Shown one piece after another: positions 15,310-23,923 of a DNA stretch of 64,000 nt. This DNA is from JALOLV01 sp046295175 (GTDB lineage: Bacteria; Bacteroidota; Bacteroidia; Cytophagales; Spirosomataceae), in contig JBKBNY010000012.1 in the NCBI GenBank assembly GCA_046295175.1, positions 109,163 through 173,162 on the forward strand, read 5' to 3'. The stretch's first letter is position 1. Each line of letters starts with the position of its first letter. A program made the translations under genes and the position numbers. The notes under the pieces are model-generated. The model ran no database searches and was not told where the DNA came from. It saw nothing but the letters and a program-made list of their open reading frames with translations.

Positions 15310-16863
15310 TTAATTTTTTCCTCCCAAATAAGGGCTTTCTAATAACTTTTGCATCCCTTCGTATTTCACTGGTGTTTTCTGGTATTGATAGGTTGTTCGC
15401 AATGATTGAGTTCGGTTATTATCTCCCATTGCCACATCAACATCGTCCATCATAAACTGACTCGGGTGTTCGTACCCACAAGCATGACAGATTTCGAGTA
15501 TTTCTTTCGTAAATGTTTTTAGATAACTATAAAATCTTTCACTCTTGAGAGCAGGGTCTATACCCGACTGTAACCATTTGTTTTGGGTTGCTACACCAGT
15601 TGGACAACGATTTGTATGACATACTTGAGCCTGAATACAACCAATCGAAAGCATCGCCTCGCGAGCCACATTAATTATATCTGCTCCCATTGCAAAGGCC
15701 ATCACGGCGGTATCTGGCAAGCCCAATTTGCCTGATGCAATAAATGTGATTTTATCGGTCAAATCTCGTTTCTGAAATATTCTGTAAACAGACGTAAATC
15801 CATAAACAAATGGCAAAGAAACATGGTCGGCAAAGCTCGGTGGAGCAGCACCGGTACCGCCTTCGCCACCATCAATCGTAATAAAATCGGGACCTTTGCC
15901 TGTTTTTACCATTAAATCTGCTAATTCTTCCCACATTTCGAGTTTACCAACTGCCGCTTTGATACCAACTGGCAAACCAGTAGAATCGGCCATCAGCTCA
16001 ATGAAATTTATCATACTCGGAATATCCTTAAATGCCGAATGAGCAGCTGGAGAAATAATATCTTGACCCATTGGAACATCCCGAATTTCAGCTAATTCTT
16101 TTGTGATTTTTGATGCTGGAAGTACACCTCCTTTGCCGGGTTTTGCCCCTTGTGAGAGTTTTAATTCGAGCATTTTAACACAAGGGTTGTCATTGACCAA
16201 TTTGATTAATTTCTCTAATACAAAATTCCCTTGATGGTCACGCATTCCGAAGTATGCAGTACCAATATTTACTACCACATCAGCACCATGTTTATGATGA
16301 TTTGATAAACCACCTTCACCAGTATTATGATAACAACCAAATTTTGCCGCTCCTTTGTTAAGTGATTCTATTGCGGGTGCTGATAATGAGCCGTAGCTCA
16401 TCCCAGAGATATTTACTACGGATTTCGGAAGATAAGGCTTTTTGCGTTTGTGAAATTCACCAATCACTTTGGCTGATGGACAAATGTACGGATTTGTTTT
16501 GTTAGGGTGGTTTTCGGGTAGGGTTAGTGGCAACAATGCTGGTTTAATAAAATTATAACCGGCGGTGTGCATGTCTTGGTCGGTTCCAAACCCCTGAAAA
16601 TTGTTTTCCTTTTTCGATGAAGCGTAAATCCAAGAACGTTGACGACGGTTAAAAGGCAATTCTTCACGATTGTTGGCAACGATGTATTGTCTAAACTCAG
16701 GACCAACTGTTTCAATCAAATACCTGAGGTGTCCAACTATCGGGAAATTATGCTGAATTGTGTGCTTTTTTTGTGAAATATCCCGAATAGCAATAATTAA
16801 AAGGAAAATTAGTACAGCCAAAAAGAAATATGCCCAAGTCGGGAGCGATTGTAAAAAATCCAT
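15310..16863 (-). CDS. FMN-binding glutamate synthase-like protein (GltB domain alone)
   Basis: A 517-residue protein with one N-terminal membrane helix (about 8-28, WAYFFLAVLIFLLIIAIRDI) and the FMN-binding TIM-barrel of glutamate synthase. Motifs: GMSYGSLSAPAIESLNKGA, HNTGEGGLSNHH, ELKLSQGAKPGKGGVLP, the phosphate-binding TIDGGEGGTGAAP, and the 3Fe-4S ligands C-x5-C-x4-C in CIQAQVCHTNRC. It lacks the glutaminase and GXGXG domains of full glutamate synthase and has no GltD partner nearby, so its electron donor and real substrate are unknown. The ATG at 16863 is preferred over an in-frame one at 16935, because MDFLQSLP begins just before the membrane helix. Confidence 0.88.
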   Translation of the reverse strand: MDFLQSLPTWAYFFLAVLIFLLIIAIRDISQKKHTIQHNFPIVGHLRYLIETVGPEFRQYIVANNREELPFNRRQRSWIYASSKKENNFQGFGTDQDMHTAGYNFIKPALLPLTLPENHPNKTNPYICPSAKVIGEFHKRKKPYLPKSVVNISGMSYGSLSAPAIESLNKGAAKFGCYHNTGEGGLSNHHKHGADVVVNIGTAYFGMRDHQGNFVLEKLIKLVNDNPCVKMLELKLSQGAKPGKGGVLPASKITKELAEIRDVPMGQDIISPAAHSAFKDIPSMINFIELMADSTGLPVGIKAAVGKLEMWEELADLMVKTGKGPDFITIDGGEGGTGAAPPSFADHVSLPFVYGFTSVYRIFQKRDLTDKITFIASGKLGLPDTAVMAFAMGADIINVAREAMLSIGCIQAQVCHTNRCPTGVATQNKWLQSGIDPALKSERFYSYLKTFTKEILEICHACGYEHPSQFMMDDVDVAMGDNNRTQSLRTTYQYQKTPVKYEGMQKLLESPYLGGKN

Positions 16864-16918
16864 AGCGATTTGATTGATGATGAATAAACAAAAATAGAAA
16901 TTAATTTGAATCAAAATC

Positions 16919-16946
16919 AAAAAAGCCATCTTCATTTAAAGATGGC
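16919..16946 (-). terminator. Intrinsic terminator after aroA (minus strand)
   Basis: Stem AAGATGGC/GCCATCTT with a 6-nt loop, followed on the minus strand by a T-run. It separates aroA from the GltB-like gene. Confidence 0.8.
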
Positions 16947-16974
16947 TTCATGTCGAAATATCAACTATATAATA

Positions 16975-18219
16975 TTATTCAATTGTAACAATTTTCTTCA
17001 AATCGTCCCAGTAACTTGGGTAGGATTTTACTACCACATTTGGTTCTTCGATAACGACATCCATAATCATCGAGAGCGGAGCAAATGCCATCGCCATTCG
17101 GTGGTCATCGTAAGTGTGAATCGATACAATTGGTTGATTTTCAGTGACTTCTTTTGCAAACGGCTTGATTTGGTATTTATGATTTGTTTCGATTTCGACC
17201 ATATCTCCACCAAATTTTTTAAGCTCATTTTGTATTGCAACAACACGGTCGGTCTCTTTGATTTTTAGGCTTTCAATACCCGTAAATATTGCTTCAACTC
17301 CTTTTGCAGCACAACAAACTGAAACTGTTTGGGCTAAATCGGGGCAGTTAGTAAAATCCCATTCGAGAGAATTGGTAGATGGTATTTTTGTCAAAATAAC
17401 ACCATTTTCGTTGAAAGTACTTTTTACGCCTAATTGGCTCATAATCTGTACAATTGCACTATCGCCTTGCAATGAATTTTCTTTCAATCCGAGTAATTCA
17501 ACTTCACAATCTTCATTTTCGGCCAAAGCAACAATCGAATACCAATAACTTGCTCCCGACCAGTCAGATTCGACCTTGAAACTCGAAATTTGATAGGGCT
17601 TTGCTGAAACTTTCAATGAATTATTTGCCCAATCTACATCAACCTCAGCACCAAACTGACGCATTTGAGCAATTGTCATTTCGATGTATGGTTTAGAACC
17701 AATTTCACCAGTCAAATCAATTGTCAAGCCTTGCGGTAGGATAGGAGCAATCATCAAAAGAGCCGAGATGTATTGGCTACTTACATCACCACGAATCGAG
17801 ACTTTATTCGATTTCTGAACATTAAAATCCTTGATTTCGTGCGGAGGGTATCCTTCTTTATTCAAATATTCAATTTTTACACCTATTTCACGAAGGGCCT
17901 CTACCAAAATCCCAATCGGTCGTTCTTGCATACGTGGTGTACCAGTCATTACTTTGTTTTGATTGGTTGCCGAATAGTATGCTGTTAGAAAACGCATGGT
18001 GGTTCCTGCATCCAAAACATCCGCTATTTTATCTGTTGATTGCAGTAAGCGAATCATCGTTTGCGTATCACGGGCGGTCGAAAGATTCTGAATATCAGAT
18101 TTGAATCCAGTTAAGGCGTTGATTATCAATGCTCTATTTGATTCTGACTTCGAGGAAGCTAAAGGAATTTGTACTTTAAATGATTGGGTATTTTTTTTGA
18201 GAAGGATACTTTCCATCAA
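16975..18219 (-). CDS. aroA: 3-phosphoshikimate 1-carboxyvinyltransferase (EPSP synthase)
   Basis: A 414-residue cytoplasmic enzyme that joins shikimate-3-phosphate and phosphoenolpyruvate, the sixth step of the chorismate pathway. Motifs: ASSKSESNRALIINAL (substrate loop), DAGTTMRFLTAYYS, GDVSSQYISALLM, and the C-terminal KETDR and DDHRMAMAFAPLS. The start is one of two adjacent ATGs (18219 or 18216). No other shikimate gene is nearby. The gene is monocistronic or leads from 18.2 kb, with its own terminator. Confidence 0.97.
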   Translation of the reverse strand: MMESILLKKNTQSFKVQIPLASSKSESNRALIINALTGFKSDIQNLSTARDTQTMIRLLQSTDKIADVLDAGTTMRFLTAYYSATNQNKVMTGTPRMQERPIGILVEALREIGVKIEYLNKEGYPPHEIKDFNVQKSNKVSIRGDVSSQYISALLMIAPILPQGLTIDLTGEIGSKPYIEMTIAQMRQFGAEVDVDWANNSLKVSAKPYQISSFKVESDWSGASYWYSIVALAENEDCEVELLGLKENSLQGDSAIVQIMSQLGVKSTFNENGVILTKIPSTNSLEWDFTNCPDLAQTVSVCCAAKGVEAIFTGIESLKIKETDRVVAIQNELKKFGGDMVEIETNHKYQIKPFAKEVTENQPIVSIHTYDDHRMAMAFAPLSMIMDVVIEEPNVVVKSYPSYWDDLKKIVTIE

Positions 18220-18290
18220 TTCTTGTCTTTGGTTATTTCAGAACTACAAAAATAACCATGAATATTTTAAAATGCAGAATTAATGTAATT

Positions 18291-18884
18291 TTATTGTTTT
18301 GGTCTTCCACCAATGACTCGCAGGCGATAGTTTTCTGAGATTTTTCGGCCATTGAATAATTTGCCTACATTCATCAATGCAAATTTTCCAACGTACAGAA
18401 ACGCTGCTACTTTAAGTGCTTCGGGGTTTTTCCAAGGTGGCAACCCAAACTGAATCCAATCAAACACCAAATAACCGATTGGTGCGGCATCGAGAGCTAA
18501 GTTTATTTTACGATTTAATGGTTTTCGGTAGATTTTAACAACTTCATCAATTCTTATTTCTCGGTATTCGTATTTTTCCATCACTGGATTTAACCAAGAA
18601 ATGACAAAAGTAGAATCGGTTATTGATTGGACTTCTTCTTGAAATTTTATATCCTCTTTTGTTTTAAATCGAAATTGGTCACCCACAAAAATTCGCTTAC
18701 GGCTTGCATTTCTGAGGTTTTCGAGAACTAAATATTTTTCACCATTAAACGTAGCAATTGCCTGATTTCCAAGATTTTTATGTAGTAATTCTTCTACACT
18801 TTTAGCTGGTTGTTGGTGAATATCTTGTGCAGCAGAAACAAGATTTATCAAGCAAAATATTAGTGAAAAATAGAACTTGTTCAT
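18291..18884 (-). CDS. Hypothetical exported protein with a possible membrane segment
   Basis: A 197-residue protein with a signal peptide (MNKFYFSLIFCLINLVSAAQD). It has a beta-rich middle (VLENLRNASRKRIFVGDQFRFKT...ITDSTFVIS) that reads like the small 'surface property' domain seen in Cytophagales proteins. Toward the end is a hydrophobic stretch (about 150-170) with GKFALMNVGKLFNGRK. The family is not recognised. It lies between aroA and a DUF502 gene, all minus strand. A periplasmic or outer-membrane-associated role is likely and the function is unknown. Confidence 0.75.
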   Translation of the reverse strand: MNKFYFSLIFCLINLVSAAQDIHQQPAKSVEELLHKNLGNQAIATFNGEKYLVLENLRNASRKRIFVGDQFRFKTKEDIKFQEEVQSITDSTFVISWLNPVMEKYEYREIRIDEVVKIYRKPLNRKINLALDAAPIGYLVFDWIQFGLPPWKNPEALKVAAFLYVGKFALMNVGKLFNGRKISENYRLRVIGGRPKQ

Positions 18885-18901
18885 AAGTGTTATAGATAAT
18901 T

Positions 18902-18966
18902 AACGCTGACAGGGTTGATAAAAAGTGTTCCAAGTTTTAATTAATTGGCAAAACCCTGTCAGCGTT
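18902..18966. repeat. 15-bp perfect inverted repeat with a 35-nt spacer
   Basis: Arms AACGCTGACAGGGTT (18902-18916) and AACCCTGTCAGCGTT (18952-18966) lie between two minus-strand genes. No T-run follows, so it is not a classical terminator. It resembles the dispersed intergenic palindromes common in Bacteroidota genomes. Confidence 0.7.
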
Positions 18967-18979
18967 TTACCAAATCCAA

Positions 18980-19579
18980 TTATGCTTCATTAATCGAAAC
19001 ACCACCCGAAATTATCAATTTCATCACCTCCGCACTTGGCATATCAAGCGGTTTTACATTGTTTTTCGGAACAACATACAATTCACCCGAAAAGGCGTAA
19101 CTGTGCGGGCAATAAACGGCTACCATATCATTAACGCCCAAATTACTCAAATCATTTTGTGTAATGAAGCCTATTTTATGTAAACCTGTATCTTTATTGA
19201 GAAGCATCATGACTGGCTCCGTAAATTTACGTTTATCTCCGACAAAAGCCGAAATAAGGTCTTTGAATGCAAAGTAGAAAATTCTGACAAGTGGAATATG
19301 CCGAATCATGTTTTCGGCGAGATTTTGCAAAGCTTGTGGAAGTAGCACCGATGAAACAAAACCAATGAGCATTGTTCCCGATAAAATTATGAGAAATCCT
19401 AAACCTGGAATCACATTTCCGTTTTCTGGATTGGCTTCTGGAATACGGATTCTGATTATATTATCGACAAAATCAAATGCACTGATTAGAATCAATATCG
19501 TAAAACCAATTGGGGCTACAAATAATAATCCTCTAACAAAATATGAAAATAATCTACTTAAAATCGGACGAGCTTTCAT
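18980..19579 (-). CDS. DUF502 family inner-membrane protein
   Basis: A 199-residue protein of the DUF502 family, with two membrane helices near the N-terminus (about 12-32 and 55-80) and the conserved RHIPLVRIFYFAFKDLISAF stretch, then PVMMLLNKDTGLHKIGFIT and VYCPHSYAFSGELYVVP. The C-terminal domain is cytoplasmic. Widely conserved with no known function. The conserved PH.YAFSG segment marks the family clearly. Confidence 0.9.
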   Translation of the reverse strand: MKARPILSRLFSYFVRGLLFVAPIGFTILILISAFDFVDNIIRIRIPEANPENGNVIPGLGFLIILSGTMLIGFVSSVLLPQALQNLAENMIRHIPLVRIFYFAFKDLISAFVGDKRKFTEPVMMLLNKDTGLHKIGFITQNDLSNLGVNDMVAVYCPHSYAFSGELYVVPKNNVKPLDMPSAEVMKLIISGGVSINEA

Positions 19580-19590
19580 TATGTATTAAT

Positions 19591-19643
19591 AAAAAAAGGA
19601 GAATGGATAAAGGATTTTGATTCCGTTAACCGTTCTCCTTTTT
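19591..19643 (-). terminator. Long-stem terminator after the DUF4139 gene (minus strand)
   Basis: A/G-rich arm (AAAAAAAGGAGAATGG) pairs with CCGTTCTCCTTTTT, allowing one T.G wobble, with further partial pairing inside the loop. A T7 run follows on the minus strand. Confidence 0.75.
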
Positions 19644-19659
19644 ACCTTTTATCCAATCC

Positions 19660-21243
19660 TCAAAGGTTGTTAATTTGTTTTCCTTTTGGATATTTTACGT
19701 TGTAAACAACAATAATTTCTTTGCTTTCTTGGGGTTGAAGCGTTACATTCCATGTCAATTTGCCAGTTTCGGCCTGAAAAGCAGCACCTTTTGCATCTTC
19801 AAGTTCTACTTCAATTCTACTATCTTGCGATACTGGAATCTGGTCTTCAACTGTCAGAGTAATTGCCTCACCCTTCGTATTTCTTAACGAGATTTTATAC
19901 CCAAAGGTTTCACGAATATTTGAGCCAACTGTTTTGCGAGCCTTGTATTCGCTCACAATTTCTCTTTTTGAAACAATCTTTTTATCACGACCCAATGAGA
20001 TTACCAAAGAATCTGTCACTTCGCCACCATTGATTTGAGTCTCACCTACAAATGTTCCTTCAAAATACACATTTGCCTTGCCAGGGAGTAAATTTAGTTT
20101 CTCCCAATCACGAATAATTGAAATCAAGAAGGCATCTTTATCAACCTTGGGGGCAATAGAATATTTATAATCAGTTGATAATGAATGATTTTGTATATCT
20201 ACCAATTCAGGATTACCACTCGAAGGAATACTATATGGAATCTGAATATCAAAATTAACCGACATTGTACTTTCTTGTACATTCACAAAGTTGGCTGTCG
20301 AACCGGCATCTGCCATTGATACCATTGGGGCGGCTTCCATTGCCATTGCCTGAGGAGCATCTTTTTTCATTGCTCTCGAATTCTGAACATAAACTGGCTG
20401 TGGCTCATAAACGCTTAAATATTGAGGATAAAGCTCAGCTTTTGAGCCTCCTTGCGATGGATTTGCGGTAGAAAGCGTCAGTTTTACATTTTTCCAGTCG
20501 ATTCCAGTATTTTGATAAACATTGGCACGATATGCCAACGCAATTGGACTTTTGGTATCTTTGGCTCTTAAATCATAAATTGGCATCCATCCTGCATTTG
20601 TAACAATATAGCTGAGGTTTAACTCAATATTTGTACTACCTTTTGATTGAACAGTAATGATGATTTCTCCACTTGATTGATTTCTCGAACTTTGTTCATT
20701 TAGCTGTTGAGTCAATCTTTTTTCTCTATCTCTTAGGTTATTAAGTTGTTTTTCTAATTGCAATTGTCGAGTTCCGATTTCAGTCAATTTAGTCCTAAAA
20801 TAATCGGTCATTTCTTTCAAATCCTCCGGCGTTACACCATCTTTTTCTGTTTTGATATTAGAATTAGCCATCAACATCGAGCGTTCGTTTGTGGCAACAC
20901 TAACGAGCATATTAATGGTTTCAATCTCTGTTTTGGTCATTTTTAATGAATCCTCAACTGGATTGCTTTTTCCTTTGCGAAGAAAGTTTTTGCCAAATTT
21001 TACTCCCAGAATCGTCACATCGCCTTTTCCGCCAACTTGAATACTATTGGGGTCGGCAGTTGAAGCAATATTTTCTACAACAATTTTAGTTGTTCCACCA
21101 CCAACTGGAGTTTTGATTACTCCATCAATTTGAGCCCTATCCCAAAAAACTGTAACATGTTGAATATCAGCATTTACCGAGAGAGTATTTTGAGCAAATA
21201 GTCCGTAAGTAGCAATAAATACAAGGAATAGGATTTTTTTCAT
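19660..21243 (-). CDS. DUF4139 / mucoidy-inhibitor-A-like exported protein
   Basis: A 527-residue protein with a signal peptide (MKKILFLVFIATYGLFAQN). An N-terminal DUF4140 region (about 25-130, DIQHVTVFWDRAQIDGVIKT) is followed by a coiled coil (about 130-195), and then a C-terminal DUF4139 domain (about 205-520, SYIVTNAGWMPIYDLRAKD, YRANVYQNTGIDWKNVKLTLSTANP). It was first linked to mucoidy inhibition in fungi. In Bacteroidota it is an abundant envelope protein of unknown role. The ATG at 21243 was chosen over 21291 because the signal peptide begins there. Confidence 0.9.
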   Translation of the reverse strand: MKKILFLVFIATYGLFAQNTLSVNADIQHVTVFWDRAQIDGVIKTPVGGGTTKIVVENIASTADPNSIQVGGKGDVTILGVKFGKNFLRKGKSNPVEDSLKMTKTEIETINMLVSVATNERSMLMANSNIKTEKDGVTPEDLKEMTDYFRTKLTEIGTRQLQLEKQLNNLRDREKRLTQQLNEQSSRNQSSGEIIITVQSKGSTNIELNLSYIVTNAGWMPIYDLRAKDTKSPIALAYRANVYQNTGIDWKNVKLTLSTANPSQGGSKAELYPQYLSVYEPQPVYVQNSRAMKKDAPQAMAMEAAPMVSMADAGSTANFVNVQESTMSVNFDIQIPYSIPSSGNPELVDIQNHSLSTDYKYSIAPKVDKDAFLISIIRDWEKLNLLPGKANVYFEGTFVGETQINGGEVTDSLVISLGRDKKIVSKREIVSEYKARKTVGSNIRETFGYKISLRNTKGEAITLTVEDQIPVSQDSRIEVELEDAKGAAFQAETGKLTWNVTLQPQESKEIIVVYNVKYPKGKQINNL

Positions 21244-21382
21244 TTTACCGAACATTGAATTTTGAATAAAAGTAGGGAACCATTTTGGCACTAATTACGT
21301 GATTTTTAATGAATTTATTGCTTAAAAATTCCGTAATTCGCATAAAATTGTGATTCAGTAAAGGATTACCGCATTTGAATAT

Positions 21383-22450
21383 ATGTTTAAAGAACAAAGA
21401 GTTAGAAAATTTACCGAGAAAGTTTTTTTAGCGATTGGATGCTCAAAAAAGGATGCTAAACTTGCGGCAGATGTGTTAGTTTCGGCCGATTTACGTGGTG
21501 TTGATTCTCACGGAGTTGCTCGGCTGGCAGGCTATGTAAGGTTATTTGACCACGGACGCCTTAATTCAAATCCTCAGATAAAGATAGTTCACGAAACACC
21601 AAGTACTGCCGTAATCGATGGAGATAAAGGACTTGGCTTGGTTGTAGCCCCTTTTGCCATGAAAGTTGCCATGAAAAAAGCAAAAAAAGTGGGTTCGGGT
21701 TGGATTTCTGTTCAGAATTCAAACCATTTCGGAATCGCTGGTTATCATGCTCTTTTTGCACCAAAAAGTGATATGATTGGTTGGGCAATGACAAACGCTG
21801 CACCGCTCGTTGTTCCTACTTTTTCAAAAGAAAAATTGTTAGGAACAAACCCAATAGCTGTTGCGATTCCAGCAGGTAAATACGAACCGTTTGTCGCTGA
21901 TTTTGCAACAACGGCTGTTGCTTACGGTAAATTAGAAATTTTACAAAGAAAAGGTTTACCTGCACCACACGGATGGGTACAAGATGCCAATGGCGAAATA
22001 ACCGATGATTCAAACGCCGTTAAAAATGGGGGTGGACTACTACCGCTCGGTGGTGATAGAGAACACGGTAGTCATAAAGGATATGGGCTTGGTGCTGTTG
22101 TAGATATTTTTTCGGGAGTTTTGTCAGGTGCGAATTTTGGTCCTTGGGTGCCTCCTTTTGCTACTGCTGGTTTTCATGGGGTTGTTGAAGAAGTAGGAAA
22201 GGGAACTGGACATTTTTTAGGAGCTATGCGTATTGATGGATTTAGACCCAAAGAAGATTTCAAAAAGGATATGGATAAATGGATTGAAAGATTCAGTTCT
22301 GCTGAAGCGATTGATGGTCAAAAGGTTTGGATACCGGGCGAACCCGAAAGAGAAATTACCGCTGAAAGAATTAAAAATGGAATTCCATTAATCGAAAAAG
22401 TGATTGAAGACCTGAATGTTTTGGGCGAAAGATTTAAAATTAAATTGTAA
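21383..22450 (+). CDS. Malate/L-lactate dehydrogenase family oxidoreductase (Ldh2 type)
   Basis: A 355-residue NAD(P)-dependent enzyme of the Ldh2/MdhA family (not Rossmann-type). Motifs: SADLRGVDSHGVARL near residue 35 (catalytic His in DSHG), VQNSNHFGIAGYHA, GTNPIAVAIPA, PLGG....HKGYGLG. The family reduces a range of 2-keto acids (malate, ureidoglycolate, sulfolactate and others), so the substrate is open. It is followed by aguB after 17 bases, probably in one operon. Confidence 0.92.
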   Translation: MFKEQRVRKFTEKVFLAIGCSKKDAKLAADVLVSADLRGVDSHGVARLAGYVRLFDHGRLNSNPQIKIVHETPSTAVIDGDKGLGLVVAPFAMKVAMKKAKKVGSGWISVQNSNHFGIAGYHALFAPKSDMIGWAMTNAAPLVVPTFSKEKLLGTNPIAVAIPAGKYEPFVADFATTAVAYGKLEILQRKGLPAPHGWVQDANGEITDDSNAVKNGGGLLPLGGDREHGSHKGYGLGAVVDIFSGVLSGANFGPWVPPFATAGFHGVVEEVGKGTGHFLGAMRIDGFRPKEDFKKDMDKWIERFSSAEAIDGQKVWIPGEPEREITAERIKNGIPLIEKVIEDLNVLGERFKIKL

Positions 22451-22467
22451 GATTTTATTCTAAAAAT

Positions 22468-23337
22468 ATGAAAAAAGTAAATGTTGGTTTAGTTCAGATG
22501 TCTTGCACGGCTGATGTTGAACAAAATATTCAAAAAGCAATCAGTAAAATCAAAGAAGCGGCTCAAAGAGGTGCCAATATCGTTTGCTTGCAAGAGCTTT
22601 TTACTTCACTATATTTCTGCGATGTAGAAGACCACGAAAATTTTAAATTAGCAGAGGCAATCCCTGGTCCTACAACTGATAGACTTTGTGAGGTTGCAAA
22701 AGAACATGGTGTTGTTGTTATCGCTTCACTTTTTGAAAAACGAGCAGCAGGACTTTACCACAACACAACAGCAGTTATTGATGCAGATGGAACTTACCTT
22801 GGGAAATATCGAAAAATGCACATTCCAGACGACCCTGGTTATTATGAAAAATTCTATTTTACTCCGGGAGATTTAGGTTATAAAGTTTTCGAGACCAAAT
22901 TTGCGAAAATTGGTGTTCTTATTTGCTGGGACCAATGGTATCCCGAAGCTGCGAGGATTACATCGTTGATGGGGGCCGAAATTCTATTTTATCCAACTGC
23001 CATCGGCTGGGATTTGAACGAAAAAGACCCAAATATGAACATCGAGCAGTATAATGCTTGGCTGACTATACAAAGAAGTCATTCAGTTGCTAATGGTGTT
23101 CATGTAGTTTCAGTCAATCGAGTTGGGGTTGAGGCCGAGCAACAGTTTTGGGGTGGTTCATTCGTCTCAAATCCATTCGGAAGTTTGTTGTATTTAGCTT
23201 CGCACGACAAAGAGGAGGTACATGTTCAAGAAATTGATTTAGATTTAATGGATAAATATCGAACTACTTGGCCGTATTTGCGTGATAGAAGAATTGACAG
23301 TTATTCACCAATTTTAAAAAGATTTATTGATGAATAA
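22468..23337 (+). CDS. aguB: N-carbamoylputrescine amidase
   Basis: A 289-residue nitrilase-superfamily enzyme that hydrolyses N-carbamoylputrescine to putrescine, CO2 and ammonia. The catalytic triad is visible: Glu in CLQELF, Lys in YRKMHIPDD, and Cys in GVLICWDQWYPEAAR. The AguB-typical NRVGVE....FWGGSFV follows. The preceding step enzyme, agmatine deiminase, is in the window at 26828, separated from it by the sigma/anti-sigma and desaturase genes. The stop overlaps the next gene by 11 bases. Confidence 0.95.
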   Translation: MKKVNVGLVQMSCTADVEQNIQKAISKIKEAAQRGANIVCLQELFTSLYFCDVEDHENFKLAEAIPGPTTDRLCEVAKEHGVVVIASLFEKRAAGLYHNTTAVIDADGTYLGKYRKMHIPDDPGYYEKFYFTPGDLGYKVFETKFAKIGVLICWDQWYPEAARITSLMGAEILFYPTAIGWDLNEKDPNMNIEQYNAWLTIQRSHSVANGVHVVSVNRVGVEAEQQFWGGSFVSNPFGSLLYLASHDKEEVHVQEIDLDLMDKYRTTWPYLRDRRIDSYSPILKRFIDE

Positions 23338-23872
23338 ATTCATTCAGCGACTAACGAAGTCGCTTTTTTTGATTCTTTTTTTTGTGAATTTTAGTTTTTC
23401 CCAATCTGAAAATCCCTATGTGGCTTATAAATCTAAAATGATTGGGCAATTGGCACCCGATTTTAAATTCACAGATGTTTTGAGCGGAAAAGAGTTTTTT
23501 ATTTCTGATTTAAAAGGTAAAGTAGTTTTATTGAATATGTGGTTTATCAATTGCCCAGGTTGTAAAGTTGAATACCCTGGTTTGCAAAACCTCAAACGTA
23601 GATTGACTGCTCAACGTAAAATTGAAAATGTTGTTTTGCTTTCTTTAGCTTTAGATTCGGAAGATAAACTCAAAGATTTTTTCAAAAAGAACCCCTTAGA
23701 TTTCTACAACATGGCAAATACCGATGATATTTGTAGAGGAATGTACAATGTTTTGGGTTTTCCGACAAACTTTATCCTTGATAAAAACGGAATTATCAGA
23801 CATATCAAAATTGGTGGTTCTGCCCAATCTGCCGATGATATTGAATACGAGATTATACAGTTGCTTAAATAA
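23327..23872 (+). CDS. TlpA-like thiol-disulfide oxidoreductase, exported
   Basis: A 181-residue thioredoxin-fold protein with an N-terminal signal segment (KFIQRLTKSLFLILFFVNFSFSQ) and the redox motif CPGC in MWFINCPGCKVEYP. The usual cis-proline region FPTNFILDKNG follows. It is probably periplasmic and reduces or isomerises disulfides of envelope proteins. It overlaps aguB by 11 bases (start at 23327; 23330 is also possible). The gene ends just before a long palindrome. Confidence 0.9.
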   Translation: MMNKFIQRLTKSLFLILFFVNFSFSQSENPYVAYKSKMIGQLAPDFKFTDVLSGKEFFISDLKGKVVLLNMWFINCPGCKVEYPGLQNLKRRLTAQRKIENVVLLSLALDSEDKLKDFFKKNPLDFYNMANTDDICRGMYNVLGFPTNFILDKNGIIRHIKIGGSAQSADDIEYEIIQLLK

Positions 23873-23875
23873 AAA

Positions 23876-23909
23876 AAACCTCCAAGGTTTTTAAAAACCT
23901 TGGAGGTTT
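23876..23909. repeat. 34-bp perfect palindrome, probable bidirectional terminator
   Basis: AAACCTCCAAGGTTTTT and its exact reverse complement are directly adjacent, between the TlpA-like gene (plus) and the anti-sigma gene (minus). The A/T ends can act as a terminator tract in both directions. The CCTCCAAGG core is typical of repeated intergenic elements in Bacteroidota. Confidence 0.75.
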
Positions 23910-23923
23910 AAGAAATGTACTAC

